50,468 bases of DNA from Desulfotomaculaceae bacterium (GCA_028702695.1 JAQVOH010000004.1:24565-75032); one strand, 5' to 3'; shown: positions 30,086 through 40,482, numbered from the stretch's first letter. Notes: generated from the sequence alone by a model not told the origin. Program-made: numbers and translations.

Positions 30086-30219
30086 TTACTTTGATTGACC
30101 GTCATGTCCCTTCATATCCATTCCCTTTAACGACTTCTGGGTTTCCACCAGTTCGTTAAAGCGGGTAGCAAGTTCAGGGCATTCTTTCTGTAAGAGTTCA
30201 AACGGATTTTGGTTTCCAT
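30086..30219 (-). pseudogene. Frameshifted 44-residue gene, carboxymuconolactone-decarboxylase-like N-terminus
   Basis: A strong GGAGGTG site precedes an ATG at 30219, but the frame it opens reads MET-K and then non-protein-like sequence with a stop after 30 codons. If the four-A run after codon 3 had one more A, the frame would read METKNPFELLQKECPEL and continue to the stop at 30086, a 44-residue product. NPFELL-KECPEL-RFNELV resembles the N-terminus of carboxymuconolactone decarboxylase (AhpD-like) proteins but the catalytic CxxC part is absent. It may be a remnant, a genuine small protein with a homopolymer error, or a slippage-dependent gene. Confidence 0.5.
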
Positions 30220-30367
30220 TTTAACACCTCCTTAGTATTGATTGTTAACCTTATTTTATCTCAAACAACTGTTTAATAACATACAATAGTATCGGCTGTT
30301 AGTGTCTTGAAATGTTTAAGCAGGTACGTAAAAATAATTTGCCAATAAATTATGTGAGGTATGATGT

Positions 30368-31984
30368 ATGTCCCGTCCACCGTACAGTTATGCCAACCTG
30401 GCCAATCCGGCCGAACCTTTTTGGTCGGAGCAAGCCGGCCCACCTCAAGAGGTAACCCTAAAACCTTACCCCAATGTCCCCCAAAACACCCTGGATGCTG
30501 AAATCCTTGGAGAAATGCACAGGAGTCAAATCGCCGGGATTTCCGCGGCATTTGTCAAGGACAACAGGGTAGTATGGGCCAATGGCTATGGTTGGGCCGA
30601 TTTAGAGAAAAGCCGCCCTGTAGGCCCCGATACTATTTACAGGATTGCCTCAATTTCCAAAACAATTACTGCTACCGCACTGATGCAGCTCTGGGAGTTG
30701 GGACTCTTCCGCCTCGACAGTGATATCAGCAGTTACCTGGGCTACCCGGTTAGAAACCCGCATTACCCGGACGATAAAATTACGTTCCACATGCTTTTGA
30801 CCCACACCTCCAGCATCCTGGATAGCGGCGGATATGCGGCAGCTTTAAGTTCACCCCACCCACCGCTCTTAAGTGAACTCCTGGTTCCCGGCAGCGAGGC
30901 TTACAGCAGTTTGACCTGGGGCGACTACCGTCCGGGCACCCAGTTCAACTACTCCAATTTCGGCGTCGGCATCATAGGGGCCCTGGTGGAAATACTGTCA
31001 GGGGAACGTTTCGAGCAGTATGCTATCAACCACATCTTCGGGCCGCTGGGGATGGATGCCAGCTATGTGCCGGCCGACATCGTCAATTACGAAAAAATAG
31101 CCATACTTTATAAGACCAGCGGCAACAGCAAGTTTTACCCGGCCTGCGACTACTATCCTGAGGGACAGAGGCCAGCCAGGAGAGCCTATCAATATCCTTT
31201 GGGAAATTACTATATCGGCCCGGCAGGGGCGGTCAGAGCAAATGCACTCGACCTGGCCAAATTCATGCTCGCTCACATGAACGGGGGGAGTTATGACGGT
31301 GTCCGTATTCTCAGGAGGGATACTGTTGATCTGATACAGCAGATCCACTGGTATGGTTTCGGGTTGGAAGGCTTGTTTAGACAGATGGGTCTGATATTCC
31401 ACATTACCGACACACTGGCGGGCAGGAGGCTGACCGGGCACGCCGGAGAAGCCTGTGGTCTGGTCAGTGACATGTATTTTAACCGTGGCGAGAATAACGG
31501 GATTATTTTAATGACCAACGGTGGGTATTACCAATTTTTAAGGAGTGGATATACCAATATTGAAGAAGCTGTGTTTAACCGGATATATGCACAGTTAGCT
31601 GGCCCAACCAGACCGCTCCCCAGGGTTGTAACTGCGGTGCCAGGTGTCAGCAAACTTGTGGTGAATGGCAGACAAATCTTTTATCCCGTTACCCCGGACG
31701 TGCAAGCAGGTGATTTCTTCATCCCGGCCCTTTCACTGGCCGACGCGTTGAAAACAACTATTGAGTTTGAACGTGACACCCTCACTTTATCCAAAGGCTT
31801 TAATACATTAACAGCCCTGGTCGGCGAGCCGTACCTCTTTATTAATGACAACCCGATTAAATTGGAGTCACCTATCTATACCAAGGAAGGGTATATAATG
31901 CTTCCACTCATCAAAGTTTCTGAAGCGTTCGGAGCCAGTGTCTCTTATACTCCGGCAGGAAATATCATCGTGAAGTTGGCATAA
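30368..31984 (+). CDS. Serine beta-lactamase/penicillin-binding family protein with copper-amine-oxidase-like C-terminal domain
   Basis: A 538-residue protein of the class C beta-lactamase/esterase family. The catalytic SxxK is S95-I-S-K98 in YRIASISKT, the second motif is YSN in QFNYSNFGVG near residue 198, and HAGEACG near 357 takes the KTG-like place. Residues about 425-538 form a second domain (VVNGRQIFYP, YLFINDNPI, GYIMLPLIKVSEAFGASV) matching copper amine oxidase N-terminal-like stalk domains that are common on clostridial exported proteins. No signal peptide or membrane anchor is visible at the N-terminus, which is unusual for both domains. GAGGT precedes the ATG. Substrate unknown: peptidase, esterase or peptidoglycan hydrolase are possible. 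Confidence 0.82.
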   Translation: MSRPPYSYANLANPAEPFWSEQAGPPQEVTLKPYPNVPQNTLDAEILGEMHRSQIAGISAAFVKDNRVVWANGYGWADLEKSRPVGPDTIYRIASISKTITATALMQLWELGLFRLDSDISSYLGYPVRNPHYPDDKITFHMLLTHTSSILDSGGYAAALSSPHPPLLSELLVPGSEAYSSLTWGDYRPGTQFNYSNFGVGIIGALVEILSGERFEQYAINHIFGPLGMDASYVPADIVNYEKIAILYKTSGNSKFYPACDYYPEGQRPARRAYQYPLGNYYIGPAGAVRANALDLAKFMLAHMNGGSYDGVRILRRDTVDLIQQIHWYGFGLEGLFRQMGLIFHITDTLAGRRLTGHAGEACGLVSDMYFNRGENNGIILMTNGGYYQFLRSGYTNIEEAVFNRIYAQLAGPTRPLPRVVTAVPGVSKLVVNGRQIFYPVTPDVQAGDFFIPALSLADALKTTIEFERDTLTLSKGFNTLTALVGEPYLFINDNPIKLESPIYTKEGYIMLPLIKVSEAFGASVSYTPAGNIIVKLA

Positions 31985-32018
31985 ACAATAATAATTGCTT
32001 CTCTTAAATTATTCATTA

Positions 32019-34307
32019 TTAAGCCTTAAACCTGACGTAAAACGTTGTCCCCTTAGAATCAGTCTTTATATCGATCCTGGCATTATGCCTTTGAGCAATA
32101 CTGTAGCATATAGCCACTCCCAGTCCAGTACCGTTATCTTTGGTTGTAAAGAAAGGTGTGCCTATTTTCTCAAGAACTTCCGGAGAAATCCCTGTCCCCT
32201 GGTCTTGCACTGCAAGGACTACTTGCCCACGTTCCTTGAACGTCTTGATGGTGATATAACCTCCTGCCGACATTGCTTCGAGACCGTTTAGAACAAGGTT
32301 AAGGATAAGCTGATGCATCTCATTTTTATCAAAGATAATATATGGTATATCGCCAAGTTCCAGTTCAAGATTTTTATCCTGTTTCATGGCTTCAGCCTGA
32401 AGCAAAGGAACGAGGTTCTCTATTACCTTATTTAGATTTTGGCTCTTCAATTCAACAGCCTTATTTTTCGCAAGTGAAAGAAACTCTGTGATAATCGAAT
32501 TAGCCCTATCCAGCTCTTCTATCATTAATAACATATATTCTTTGTCTTCTGTGTACCTATCCCTTTTTAAAAATAACTGCAGGAAGCCCCTGACAGTGGT
32601 CATTGGATTTCTTATTTCATGAGAAATACTGGCTGACATTTCTCCAATCAAGTTTAAACGTTCTAAACGTGCAATTTCACTCTGGTACCGTCTTAGTTCT
32701 GTAATATCATTAGCAATTGCCAGGGTGCATTCTTCATTCTTCCACATAATGACAACCCCTGATAGCAAAGCTGTCCATATCTCACCTGTTTTTTTACGAA
32801 ACTTAACATCGTAATTATTGATAGAACCTTCTTTCTTGATATCTTCAATAAACTTAAAATGCTCATTAATGTCTAGCCAATGATTGATATCAGTTATCCT
32901 GACACCCATTAATTCCTCTTTGTCGTAACCGTTTCTTTTGATAAAAGCTTCGTTAACTTCCACAAATGCTCCATGTTTCATTGAGACTATTATCATTGGA
33001 AGTGGGTTAGTATTAAAAGCGGTAAAAAACAATTCTTCAGATATACGTAAATCATCTTCAATTTTCTTACGATCAGTTATATCTATAAAGGAAGAAAGTA
33101 AACACTTATCACCATCTAAATCAAAAAAATTAAAAGAAGAAATTGCATAAACGCTCTCTCCCGACCTTTTCTTGAACATAATTTCAAGGTTTTTGACAAA
33201 TTCATTTTCAGATAGCTGTCTGAGCATGTCTTGCCGTTCTCTCAGGTCTGCCCAGATTTTCAAATCAAAAATTCTTTTACCTATAAGCTCTTTTCGGTTA
33301 TAACCCAACGCTTCCGCAAAGGTCTTATTCACATTAATTAATTGGTTATCACTAAGCCTCGTAATAGACATCATTGCTTGACTATTATAAAAGGCTTTGG
33401 AAAATTTTTCTTCAGATAAACGAAGTGCCTCTTCCGATTTTTTACGCTTGGTGATATCTCTAATAATTGTACTGGCTAAAATACGGCCATTCTGATCCTT
33501 GAATAGATTTGAAGTAACTTCGCCAGGAAATTTAGTACCGTCTTTACGCAACAGCGTCATCTCACTGTTATAGCTTCCTGTCCTGTCTCTTTCCTTAACT
33601 GCTATCATAATATTTGGGTCTTCCAAATCAAAGATGCCTTCCCTGCCGGCAGCGCACAACTCCTCTTCCGTTCCGCCAAACATACGACAAACTGCGGGAT
33701 TGGCTGATATTATTGGACCTTCTACATGACTCAGGATAATACCGTCGTGGCCGTTATCATAAATGGAACGGTAACGTTCTTCACTGGCAGATAGCTTTTC
33801 TTTAAACCTGACATGTTCAGTAATATCGTATAGAGTGAGAACCAATAAATCGACCTCGCCGGACGAATCAAGAACAGGAGCTAGTGCCCAATCACAATAC
33901 GTAAGCCCTCGTTCGGGCTGGTCGTGGTAGGTGCAAGGTCTTGCAGAAACCTTATAGATTTCTTTTGTCCGCACAACACTGTCAAAGATTTCTTTAGCAT
34001 CGGATGGGTAGAATTCAAAGTGATTATGGCCGGGGAAATCACAGATATTACGCTGCCCAGCTTTTGCATACGCTTCGTTAACACGCAAAAAATTATAATT
34101 TTTATCAAGGATAGCTACTGAGCAGATTGTATGTTTTAACAATACGTCCAAAACTTCTTCGCACCTTTTTCTTTTTTCAATATCCTCTTTAAGCTGCAAA
34201 TTGACTGTTTCAAGCTCTTTAATATCTGGAGTATTTCCCTTGGTCAATCCGGTAATGTCATTGCATTTTATCAATAACTCAGAAGCTGCCTCTTTTATGA
34301 TGCTCAA
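32019..34307 (-). CDS. Multi-PAS sensor histidine kinase
   Basis: About 762 residues with no membrane segment. After a short coiled region come four PAS domains (about 50-160, 165-285, 295-410 and 415-530), several ending in the typical DIT(E/K/D) motif. Next are a HisKA domain with the phospho-accepting histidine near 561 in SASISHEIRNPMTT and a HATPase with N-box NLVLNGLEAM, G1 DQGTGIS, F-box TPFFTTK and G2 NGTGLG. No response regulator is adjacent, so it is an orphan kinase resembling the sporulation kinases of the KinA/KinE type that feed Spo0F. The start is uncertain: a TTG at 34307 with GAGAGGA eight bases upstream is preferred over one eight codons earlier. A TATAAT at 34352-34347 may be its -10. 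Confidence 0.88.
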   Translation of the reverse strand: MSIIKEAASELLIKCNDITGLTKGNTPDIKELETVNLQLKEDIEKRKRCEEVLDVLLKHTICSVAILDKNYNFLRVNEAYAKAGQRNICDFPGHNHFEFYPSDAKEIFDSVVRTKEIYKVSARPCTYHDQPERGLTYCDWALAPVLDSSGEVDLLVLTLYDITEHVRFKEKLSASEERYRSIYDNGHDGIILSHVEGPIISANPAVCRMFGGTEEELCAAGREGIFDLEDPNIMIAVKERDRTGSYNSEMTLLRKDGTKFPGEVTSNLFKDQNGRILASTIIRDITKRKKSEEALRLSEEKFSKAFYNSQAMMSITRLSDNQLINVNKTFAEALGYNRKELIGKRIFDLKIWADLRERQDMLRQLSENEFVKNLEIMFKKRSGESVYAISSFNFFDLDGDKCLLSSFIDITDRKKIEDDLRISEELFFTAFNTNPLPMIIVSMKHGAFVEVNEAFIKRNGYDKEELMGVRITDINHWLDINEHFKFIEDIKKEGSINNYDVKFRKKTGEIWTALLSGVVIMWKNEECTLAIANDITELRRYQSEIARLERLNLIGEMSASISHEIRNPMTTVRGFLQLFLKRDRYTEDKEYMLLMIEELDRANSIITEFLSLAKNKAVELKSQNLNKVIENLVPLLQAEAMKQDKNLELELGDIPYIIFDKNEMHQLILNLVLNGLEAMSAGGYITIKTFKERGQVVLAVQDQGTGISPEVLEKIGTPFFTTKDNGTGLGVAICYSIAQRHNARIDIKTDSKGTTFYVRFKA

Positions 34308-34595
34308 ATGACATCGTCCTCTCGCCAACAATTTATAGCTTTTGCTATTATACTAAAGTATGTTTTTACCTTCATGAAACAAGTAATTGCTTGTCATAAT
34401 AGAAATATTCTTGCCTCCATTTTACAAAATCCTGTTAATAATTTGCAAGCTGTAAAACAAAATCTGGTGGCTGCGATATTACCAAAACAATTTTTCTTGT
34501 TGATAATCACTTATAAATTACATTAAAGCTATTCTTCTAAATAGCCTATGTCTCCACCTTTTATCCTGCTGTTTGCCAGACCGGAAAAGAAAAGA
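34308..34595. other. Intergenic region upstream of the histidine kinase
   Basis: AT-rich spacer between guaA's terminator and the kinase. Apart from the TATAAT-like -10 on the minus strand at 34352-34347, whose -35 is poor, no gene, repeat or RNA structure stands out. Confidence 0.5.
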
Positions 34596-34635
34596 GGTTT
34601 ACGATGTCCCGTAAAACAGCCGGGAATCGTAAACC
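34596..34635 (-). terminator. Terminator downstream of guaA
   Basis: GGTTTACGAT and ATCGTAAACC form a perfect 10-bp stem, continued inside by CCCG/CGGG. On the minus strand it is followed by CTCTTTTCTTTT. It lies 28 bases after the guaA stop. Confidence 0.75.
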
Positions 34636-34662
34636 CCAAAAAACAGTGTTCTATTAGCTTCT

Positions 34663-36204
34663 TTATTCCCACTCAATCGTCGCCGGGGGTTTCGATGTAA
34701 TATCATAGACGACCCGGTTGACTTCTTTAAGTTCACTGACGATGCGGGAGGAGATGGCCTCCAGTACCTCATAGGGCAGGCGCACCCAGTCGGCGGTCAT
34801 GGCATCATTGCTCATTACGGCACGGATGGCGACAGTATAGGAATAGGTACGCTCGTCCCCCATCACACCGACGCTGCGCATATCCGGCAGAATGGCAAAG
34901 GACTGCCAGATCTGGCGGTAGAGTCCGGCTTTACGGATTTCCTCCTCCACGATGGCGTCCGCTGCCTGCACCACTGCCACCTTCTCAGCGGTGACCTCGC
35001 CCAATACCCGTACGGCCATACCTGGGCCGGGGAAAGGCTGCCGCCATACCACCTCTTCCGGCAGATCCATCTCTTCGCCGAGCGCCCTCACTTCGTCTTT
35101 GAACAGCCAGCGCAGGGGTTCCACCAGTTTAAACTTCATGTCTTCGGGAAGGCCGCCCACGTTATGGTGGCTTTTGATCACCGCCGCTGTGGTCGTGCCG
35201 CTCTCCACCACGTCCGGGTAAAGGGTGCCCTGGACCAGAAAATCGATATCACCAAGCTTGGCAGCCTCATCTTCAAAAACGCGGATGAACTCCTCGCCAA
35301 TTATCTTTCTCTTGCGCTCGGGGTCGGTAACCCCGGCTAGTTTGGACAAAAATCGCTCCTCAGCGTCTACATAAACCATATTGATCTTGAATTCTTCCCG
35401 AAAAGTCTTCTGAACTTGCTCCGCTTCCCCTTTGCGCAGGAGGCCCTGGTTGACAAAAACACAGGTGAGCTGGTCTCCCACCGCACGCTGCACCAGTACG
35501 GCCGCAACCGAGGAGTCGACCCCGCCGCTCAATGCGCAGAGCACCTTTTTATCGCCCACCTGCTGCTTTATGTCCACTACAGCGCGCTCCAAAAAGGAAC
35601 CCATAGTCCAGGAGCCACCGCAGCCGCATATGTCGTAGAGGAAGGCCTTCAATACCTCCTGGCCTTTGGGCGTATGCACGACTTCCGGGTGGAACTGCAC
35701 GGCATAGAGCTTGCGCTCCAGACACGCCATAGCCGCTACCGGAGCGTGATCCGTTCTTGCAGTAACGGTAAACCCGGCGGGCGCTCGTTCAACGCGGTCA
35801 CCGTGGCTCATCCAGCACTGTTCCACCGGTTCCATACAACACAACAGCTTGTCCTGCGCCAGGACGCTCAGACCGGTCTTACCGTATTCACGCTGGACGG
35901 AACGTGATACACCACCGCCAAGCTGCTGGGCCATCAACTGCATCCCGTAGCAGATACCCAGAATGGGGATACCTGTTTCATATATGGCAGGGTCGCAGGT
36001 GGGCGTCTGCTCCTGGTAAACACTGGAGGGGCCACCGGAAAAGACGATGCCTTTCGGCTTTTTAGCAACGATTTCCGCCACCGGGGTGGAAAAGGGCAGC
36101 ATCTCGCAGAAGACCTTCAGTTCGCGGATGCGCCTGGCAATTAAATGGCTGTACTGGCCACCAAAATCGAGGACGATTACCAATTCCTGCTCGGGCAGAT
36201 TCAT
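34663..36204 (-). CDS. guaA: GMP synthase (glutamine-hydrolysing)
   Basis: Aminates XMP to GMP with ATP and glutamine. The 513 residues have an N-terminal class I glutaminase ([19 protein letters not shown], the catalytic cysteine in [15 protein letters not shown], and QFHPEVVHT), an ATP pyrophosphatase domain with the P-loop [15 protein letters not shown], and the C-terminal dimerisation domain ending [11 protein letters not shown]. Full length. Its start overlaps the end of hpt by four bases, so de novo and salvage routes to GMP are translationally linked. Confidence 0.97.
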   Translation of the reverse strand: MNLPEQELVIVLDFGGQYSHLIARRIRELKVFCEMLPFSTPVAEIVAKKPKGIVFSGGPSSVYQEQTPTCDPAIYETGIPILGICYGMQLMAQQLGGGVSRSVQREYGKTGLSVLAQDKLLCCMEPVEQCWMSHGDRVERAPAGFTVTARTDHAPVAAMACLERKLYAVQFHPEVVHTPKGQEVLKAFLYDICGCGGSWTMGSFLERAVVDIKQQVGDKKVLCALSGGVDSSVAAVLVQRAVGDQLTCVFVNQGLLRKGEAEQVQKTFREEFKINMVYVDAEERFLSKLAGVTDPERKRKIIGEEFIRVFEDEAAKLGDIDFLVQGTLYPDVVESGTTTAAVIKSHHNVGGLPEDMKFKLVEPLRWLFKDEVRALGEEMDLPEEVVWRQPFPGPGMAVRVLGEVTAEKVAVVQAADAIVEEEIRKAGLYRQIWQSFAILPDMRSVGVMGDERTYSYTVAIRAVMSNDAMTADWVRLPYEVLEAISSRIVSELKEVNRVVYDITSKPPATIEWE

Positions 36205-36752
36205 GCTTTTTTTCCCCCTTTGTATACGTTCGGGCTTAAAACCATGATGCAGGGGAGGTTACGGTAGCGCTCGTTATAGTCAAGCCCGTAACCCACTACA
36301 AAATGGTCCTCTATTTGGAAACCGTTATAGTGAACAGCAACATCCACCATGCGCCTGGAAGGTTTGTCCAACAGAGTGCAGACTTTAATACTGACCGGAC
36401 CGCGGGTTTTAAGGTTATCCACCAGATAGCTGAGAGTGAGACCGGTATCAACAATATCTTCTACGATCAGGATATGCCTGCCCTCGATGCCCTGATTCAG
36501 ATCCTTCAAAATCCGCACCACCCCGGAAGATTTGGAGGAGGCCCCGTAGCTGGACACCGCCATAAAGTCAAAGCGGGTGGGAACGGTGATATTGCGCACC
36601 AGGTCAGCCAGGAAAATAACCGACCCCTTCAGGATACCGACCACCAGCAGTTCCCTGTCTGAATAGTCGCGAGATATCTGCGCGGCCAGTTCCTTTACTT
36701 TTAAATGTATTTCTTCCTCCGTCAGGAGAATCCTTTCACAGTCCGGATGCAT
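36201..36752 (-). CDS. hpt: Hypoxanthine phosphoribosyltransferase
   Basis: Salvages hypoxanthine and guanine to IMP and GMP with PRPP. The 183 residues show the flexible-loop [11 protein letters not shown], the PRPP motif [17 protein letters not shown], and the base-recognition lysine/valine region near [19 protein letters not shown] at 36752 after GGGGGG; a TTG one codon earlier is an alternative. First gene of the hpt-guaA pair. Confidence 0.95.
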   Translation of the reverse strand: MHPDCERILLTEEEIHLKVKELAAQISRDYSDRELLVVGILKGSVIFLADLVRNITVPTRFDFMAVSSYGASSKSSGVVRILKDLNQGIEGRHILIVEDIVDTGLTLSYLVDNLKTRGPVSIKVCTLLDKPSRRMVDVAVHYNGFQIEDHFVVGYGLDYNERYRNLPCIMVLSPNVYKGGKKA

Positions 36753-36800
36753 CAACTAAATCCCCCCGTTAATAAATCTCTTCTATATTTAACATATTAA

Positions 36801-36830
36801 TATATAACAGTTTTAATGAACTTATGTCAA
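36801..36830 (-). promoter_or_regulatory. Promoter of hpt-guaA
   Basis: Minus strand TTGACA (36830-36825), 18-base spacer, TATATA (36806-36801), about 50 bases before hpt. A GGACGGTTCTC repeat copy sits just upstream at 36837-36847. No purine riboswitch was recognised in this short leader. Confidence 0.65.
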
Positions 36831-36879
36831 TGCATCGGACGGTTCTCTGTTAGCTGCCTTGAACTTTTGCATCATGCAC

Positions 36880-39800
36880 CTAAACCAAGCTTGTAGCGGA
36901 ACATGAAATAGAGACTTCCCGCCTGACGGATTCCGGGATCAGATCACCGATCCGGCCGGTCGCAAGACACACATGGGTATCCGCAGCGCCGTAATAAACC
37001 AGAACTTCGTCCGTCGCATCCAGAACTTCCTTGTCGCTAGCCGGTACAGCACCGCAGGTGAAAACAACGTTTGGCACCCAACTTTCCCCTTTATGGCCGA
37101 TTTCGTATTCGGTTTCGGGAGATAGCACCGGATTGGGCGAACGATAAAGCAGACGCTCAGGATTTTCCAGGTCGGCCAGGATTACGCCCAGGCGGTACAC
37201 CCTGTTCCGGTCGACGCCGTGGTAGATCAGCAGCCAGCCATATATGGTCTTGATCGGCTGGGAGCCCGCTCCTATCTTCAAGGAATCCCACATCTGTCCA
37301 GAGCGCGGCCCCAGGATGATCGCGTGCTTATCTTTGGGGGCTGGAAATTCGAGCTTATCCAGGTGCGATACCCATATACTGGGCTCTATCCGGTGGTAGA
37401 TAACATATTTCCCCTTTATTCTATCCGGGAACATAATGGCATCCTTATCCCAGATATCCTGAAAAGCCATGCCTTTTCTTTCCCATTGATCAAATCTTTT
37501 ATTTAAAAAATCCTCCAAACTAATGGCAGCGGCCGAAATCTGCGCGATGACTCCATCGTAAGCAGTATAAAGCATATATATTTTGTTGCCGATGATGATT
37601 GTCCGCGGGTCTTCTACCCCTTTTTTTTCTTCCCTGTCCTGTGGTACGAACACAGGCTCCGGCAGCCTTTCCAGTACGTTATAGCCATCCGTCACAGCCA
37701 GCCCGATCCGTGACACCTCGTCATCTCCATAAGCCCGGTAAAGCAGGTAGACCTTGTCTTTGATCCGTAAGGCCGCTGTATTTAAAACATACTTACTTTC
37801 CCAAGCATGCTCTTTGATAGGACTGAGCACCGGATTGCCGGCATACCTGACCAGTGGCTCCGCCAGTGGGTAATCTTGTGTCTCTTGCACCACTACAGTC
37901 ACATCTTTGGGCTTGATGCCCAAAAGGACATCCAGTAAGTTTTCACTGGCCCGCCCTTCCCCGATGAGTTGGATCACCATTTTCATGATCTCGTCAGGAT
38001 CGTACCCCAGTTCTTGATATATTGCCTCAAGCAAATCGTGGTTAAACCACTTCAATTCAACATGGCTGAACAGCGGGGTCGGAGTACCCTTGCCGCCCTT
38101 GTAGCTGTAGCTGGCCCAACTCCAAACCGAACACGGCAGAAAAGTCCCATCAGCCAACACCTGACTCAAGCCGTAAGCATCACACATCATTTTGATCATC
38201 CGGGCCTGATCGATATGACCGTCATCCAGAAGCCTCTGTGACAGCGCCCGGAACTGGCTGACTAGTGTGCGATGGTGGAGGTTTTCAAATATATTGTGCG
38301 CGGAGAAGGCATTCGTTTCGTAACGTCCGATCAAGGAGTTGCGGACCTTAATACCTAGATTCTTCCTTTCTTTGGCGTAAGTTCTCCAGAGGATGTCATA
38401 ATTTTCAGCGATCATGATGTGTCTGGCGACGAAGAGGACGAAGCGCAGCTTCAAGAATTCCCCTTTTGTATCCTCGCTTAGGTGTCTGACCACAATTCTG
38501 GAAGTGAGCTTGTTGAGGTCGGAGATGTTACCCTGTTTCGCCGTGCCACCAAGCACTTTATCACCCAGTACAATCGGCCTAATCTCCACCTCGCCCATAC
38601 CATCTGGCCTCAAATTGTCCAGCATCCACATCAGCGACGTATCCCCATATTTCCTGGTTTCAAGCAGGTTGGCCAAGCTGACGGCATCCCTGATATCCAT
38701 CTTATTAATGAGCTCTCTGGGAGTCTTGTAGCCAGCCGGGATCATGACATTGAGCGGCGGGAAGCGGAGCAACATCTCCCGCAAGACCTCGTTTCTTACG
38801 GAAAAAGTCTTAGGAGAATAGAACATTTGGAAAAGACCGTCTATTACCTGCCTGGTGCCTTCCTCTGTATACAGGTCTCCTGGCAGCAGGGAGTCCATCG
38901 TTTTTTCCAATTCGCTGACGAACTCTTTCATGAACCCGATGATCGTTTTGGAATCGGCGTTTACCGGCGCTCCCAGACCATCATGGATAAAGCGGTTAAA
39001 TGCTTCCTGGTAGCGGGACTGGAGACGGGTGAACAATTCCTCTGAAAGTACCACCTGATCTAGCTGTCCCTCTATTTTTTTGGGCAGGAGGATGGGTGTG
39101 CCAGGTATAAATTCCAGGTAATCGAACGGAATGAGGGGCGGTTTCATTTCCAACTTCTTCCGTTCCCACAACTTCATAAACTGCTCCCGTAACCTGAGAA
39201 AATCTTTTCTTTGCTCTGCTTTTGCCGCATCGACCTCACTTGAGATGATGGACTCTTTTTGCTCTGACTGAGTCTTAAAAGTACTAATTTCCTCCAAATC
39301 TCCCGCCAGGGTCTGAATATATTCAATAGCATTTGCCACCCGTCCGATGAAGGCATACGTGAGTGCGTTGAGGACATCTTCCTTGCATACACTAGCGACA
39401 AACCGGTACTCAAACAGCAGGCGGTATACCATCCCGGTCCAAGTCTTCCCGGTAATATGATAATCCTTTTTATAATCCTTAAGTGGCGCCAACTCAAGGT
39501 CTCCGATACCTGCACAGAGGTAGTCATCATAGATAGAGTTATAAAGGTGGTGGTAATAGTTCTTAAGATAAGCGGGTTCAAGGAGCGCATAGGCAGGTTG
39601 CGAGGGCACATCAAGCGTCCTGTAGTTGCAGATGTCGGGCGTTTTGATGATGAACTTATTGCCAAGCCAATGGTCTTCATCCCTCTTGATGCATTCAAAC
39701 AAGGACCTGGCGCTAGCCATAAAAATATCGCTTAATTTTTCGACCGGGATTACTTTCAGCCTGACGTCTAGTTCTACTTCGCAAATCTTTTTGTCCCACA

Positions 39801-40482
39801 GTATAGCCCGGCTTACCATCCAGGGGTCGATGCCATATTCCCGTATGCTCCCGGTCCAAAACTTAATTTCAATGCATAAGTCCTCTACCGTGTCGTGAGA
39901 TAACGCGTAAATCCCGCTTAAAAAACCCTTTAAGTGATACCCATAAAAAACCTCCAAGAGCGGGGTCGTGAACAGGCTTCCGATAAGGTCCTCCATATGA
40001 TCACCATGAAAAGACGTCACTACCAGGTCATAATCTTTCCGGATGGGCTCTATCAGACGCCTGATCCAGTCAGGCTGCGGCACGCTCCCTTCATCTTCCA
40101 GCTCAGCCGCACAGATAACCAGGTCAGCTTCAAGCACATTGGCTATCTCCATCATTGACCTAATGCTGTCACTCCTGCCATTGTTCCCGGGCCTCACCAG
40201 AAATTCAAGGTGGGGAGACTTCAGATTCAGACACTTGACATCTTCCAACATTCCGGCCGCCAGGGAATCACTCGTACAAATTACCAGAGCATGACGTAGT
40301 TCTTGAAGGCCAGTCAGGCCCTCCTCCAATACTCCCAGCGCTGCCGACAGGTTTTTGTGCTTCCGATCAAAAGGGAACCCGATGACCAGATCTATTCCTT
40401 CAAAAGCTTTTGCCTGCTCAACAGCATTTTTGATGCTCTCATAAAAAAGCATCTCTGTATCTTTTAACCGGTCGTCACTCAT
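36880..40482 (-). CDS. Three-part fusion: GT-A glycosyltransferase, helical region, GH130 phosphorylase
   Basis: A 1200-residue cytoplasmic protein. Residues about 30-280 look like a GT-A fold related to GT81/mannosylglycerate-synthase-like enzymes (NNGRSDSIRSM near 100, PDWIRRLIEPIRKDYDLV near 137). The usual acidic DxD site reads AAELED at 125-130, so metal binding may be altered. Residues about 400-860 are mostly helical and match nothing I recognise. Residues about 875-1190 form a GH130 five-bladed propeller: YAGNPVLSP, GVEDPRT, LKIGAGSQPIKT, WLLIYHGVDRNRVYRLGV and NVVFTCGAV. GH130 enzymes phosphorolyse beta-mannosides to mannose-1-phosphate, or make them in reverse. A transferase and a phosphorylase in one chain suggests synthesis and recovery of the same glycan. 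Last gene of the minus-strand operon. GGGGGTA precedes the ATG. Confidence 0.8.
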   Translation of the reverse strand: MSDDRLKDTEMLFYESIKNAVEQAKAFEGIDLVIGFPFDRKHKNLSAALGVLEEGLTGLQELRHALVICTSDSLAAGMLEDVKCLNLKSPHLEFLVRPGNNGRSDSIRSMMEIANVLEADLVICAAELEDEGSVPQPDWIRRLIEPIRKDYDLVVTSFHGDHMEDLIGSLFTTPLLEVFYGYHLKGFLSGIYALSHDTVEDLCIEIKFWTGSIREYGIDPWMVSRAILWDKKICEVELDVRLKVIPVEKLSDIFMASARSLFECIKRDEDHWLGNKFIIKTPDICNYRTLDVPSQPAYALLEPAYLKNYYHHLYNSIYDDYLCAGIGDLELAPLKDYKKDYHITGKTWTGMVYRLLFEYRFVASVCKEDVLNALTYAFIGRVANAIEYIQTLAGDLEEISTFKTQSEQKESIISSEVDAAKAEQRKDFLRLREQFMKLWERKKLEMKPPLIPFDYLEFIPGTPILLPKKIEGQLDQVVLSEELFTRLQSRYQEAFNRFIHDGLGAPVNADSKTIIGFMKEFVSELEKTMDSLLPGDLYTEEGTRQVIDGLFQMFYSPKTFSVRNEVLREMLLRFPPLNVMIPAGYKTPRELINKMDIRDAVSLANLLETRKYGDTSLMWMLDNLRPDGMGEVEIRPIVLGDKVLGGTAKQGNISDLNKLTSRIVVRHLSEDTKGEFLKLRFVLFVARHIMIAENYDILWRTYAKERKNLGIKVRNSLIGRYETNAFSAHNIFENLHHRTLVSQFRALSQRLLDDGHIDQARMIKMMCDAYGLSQVLADGTFLPCSVWSWASYSYKGGKGTPTPLFSHVELKWFNHDLLEAIYQELGYDPDEIMKMVIQLIGEGRASENLLDVLLGIKPKDVTVVVQETQDYPLAEPLVRYAGNPVLSPIKEHAWESKYVLNTAALRIKDKVYLLYRAYGDDEVSRIGLAVTDGYNVLERLPEPVFVPQDREEKKGVEDPRTIIIGNKIYMLYTAYDGVIAQISAAAISLEDFLNKRFDQWERKGMAFQDIWDKDAIMFPDRIKGKYVIYHRIEPSIWVSHLDKLEFPAPKDKHAIILGPRSGQMWDSLKIGAGSQPIKTIYGWLLIYHGVDRNRVYRLGVILADLENPERLLYRSPNPVLSPETEYEIGHKGESWVPNVVFTCGAVPASDKEVLDATDEVLVYYGAADTHVCLATGRIGDLIPESVRREVSISCSATSLV

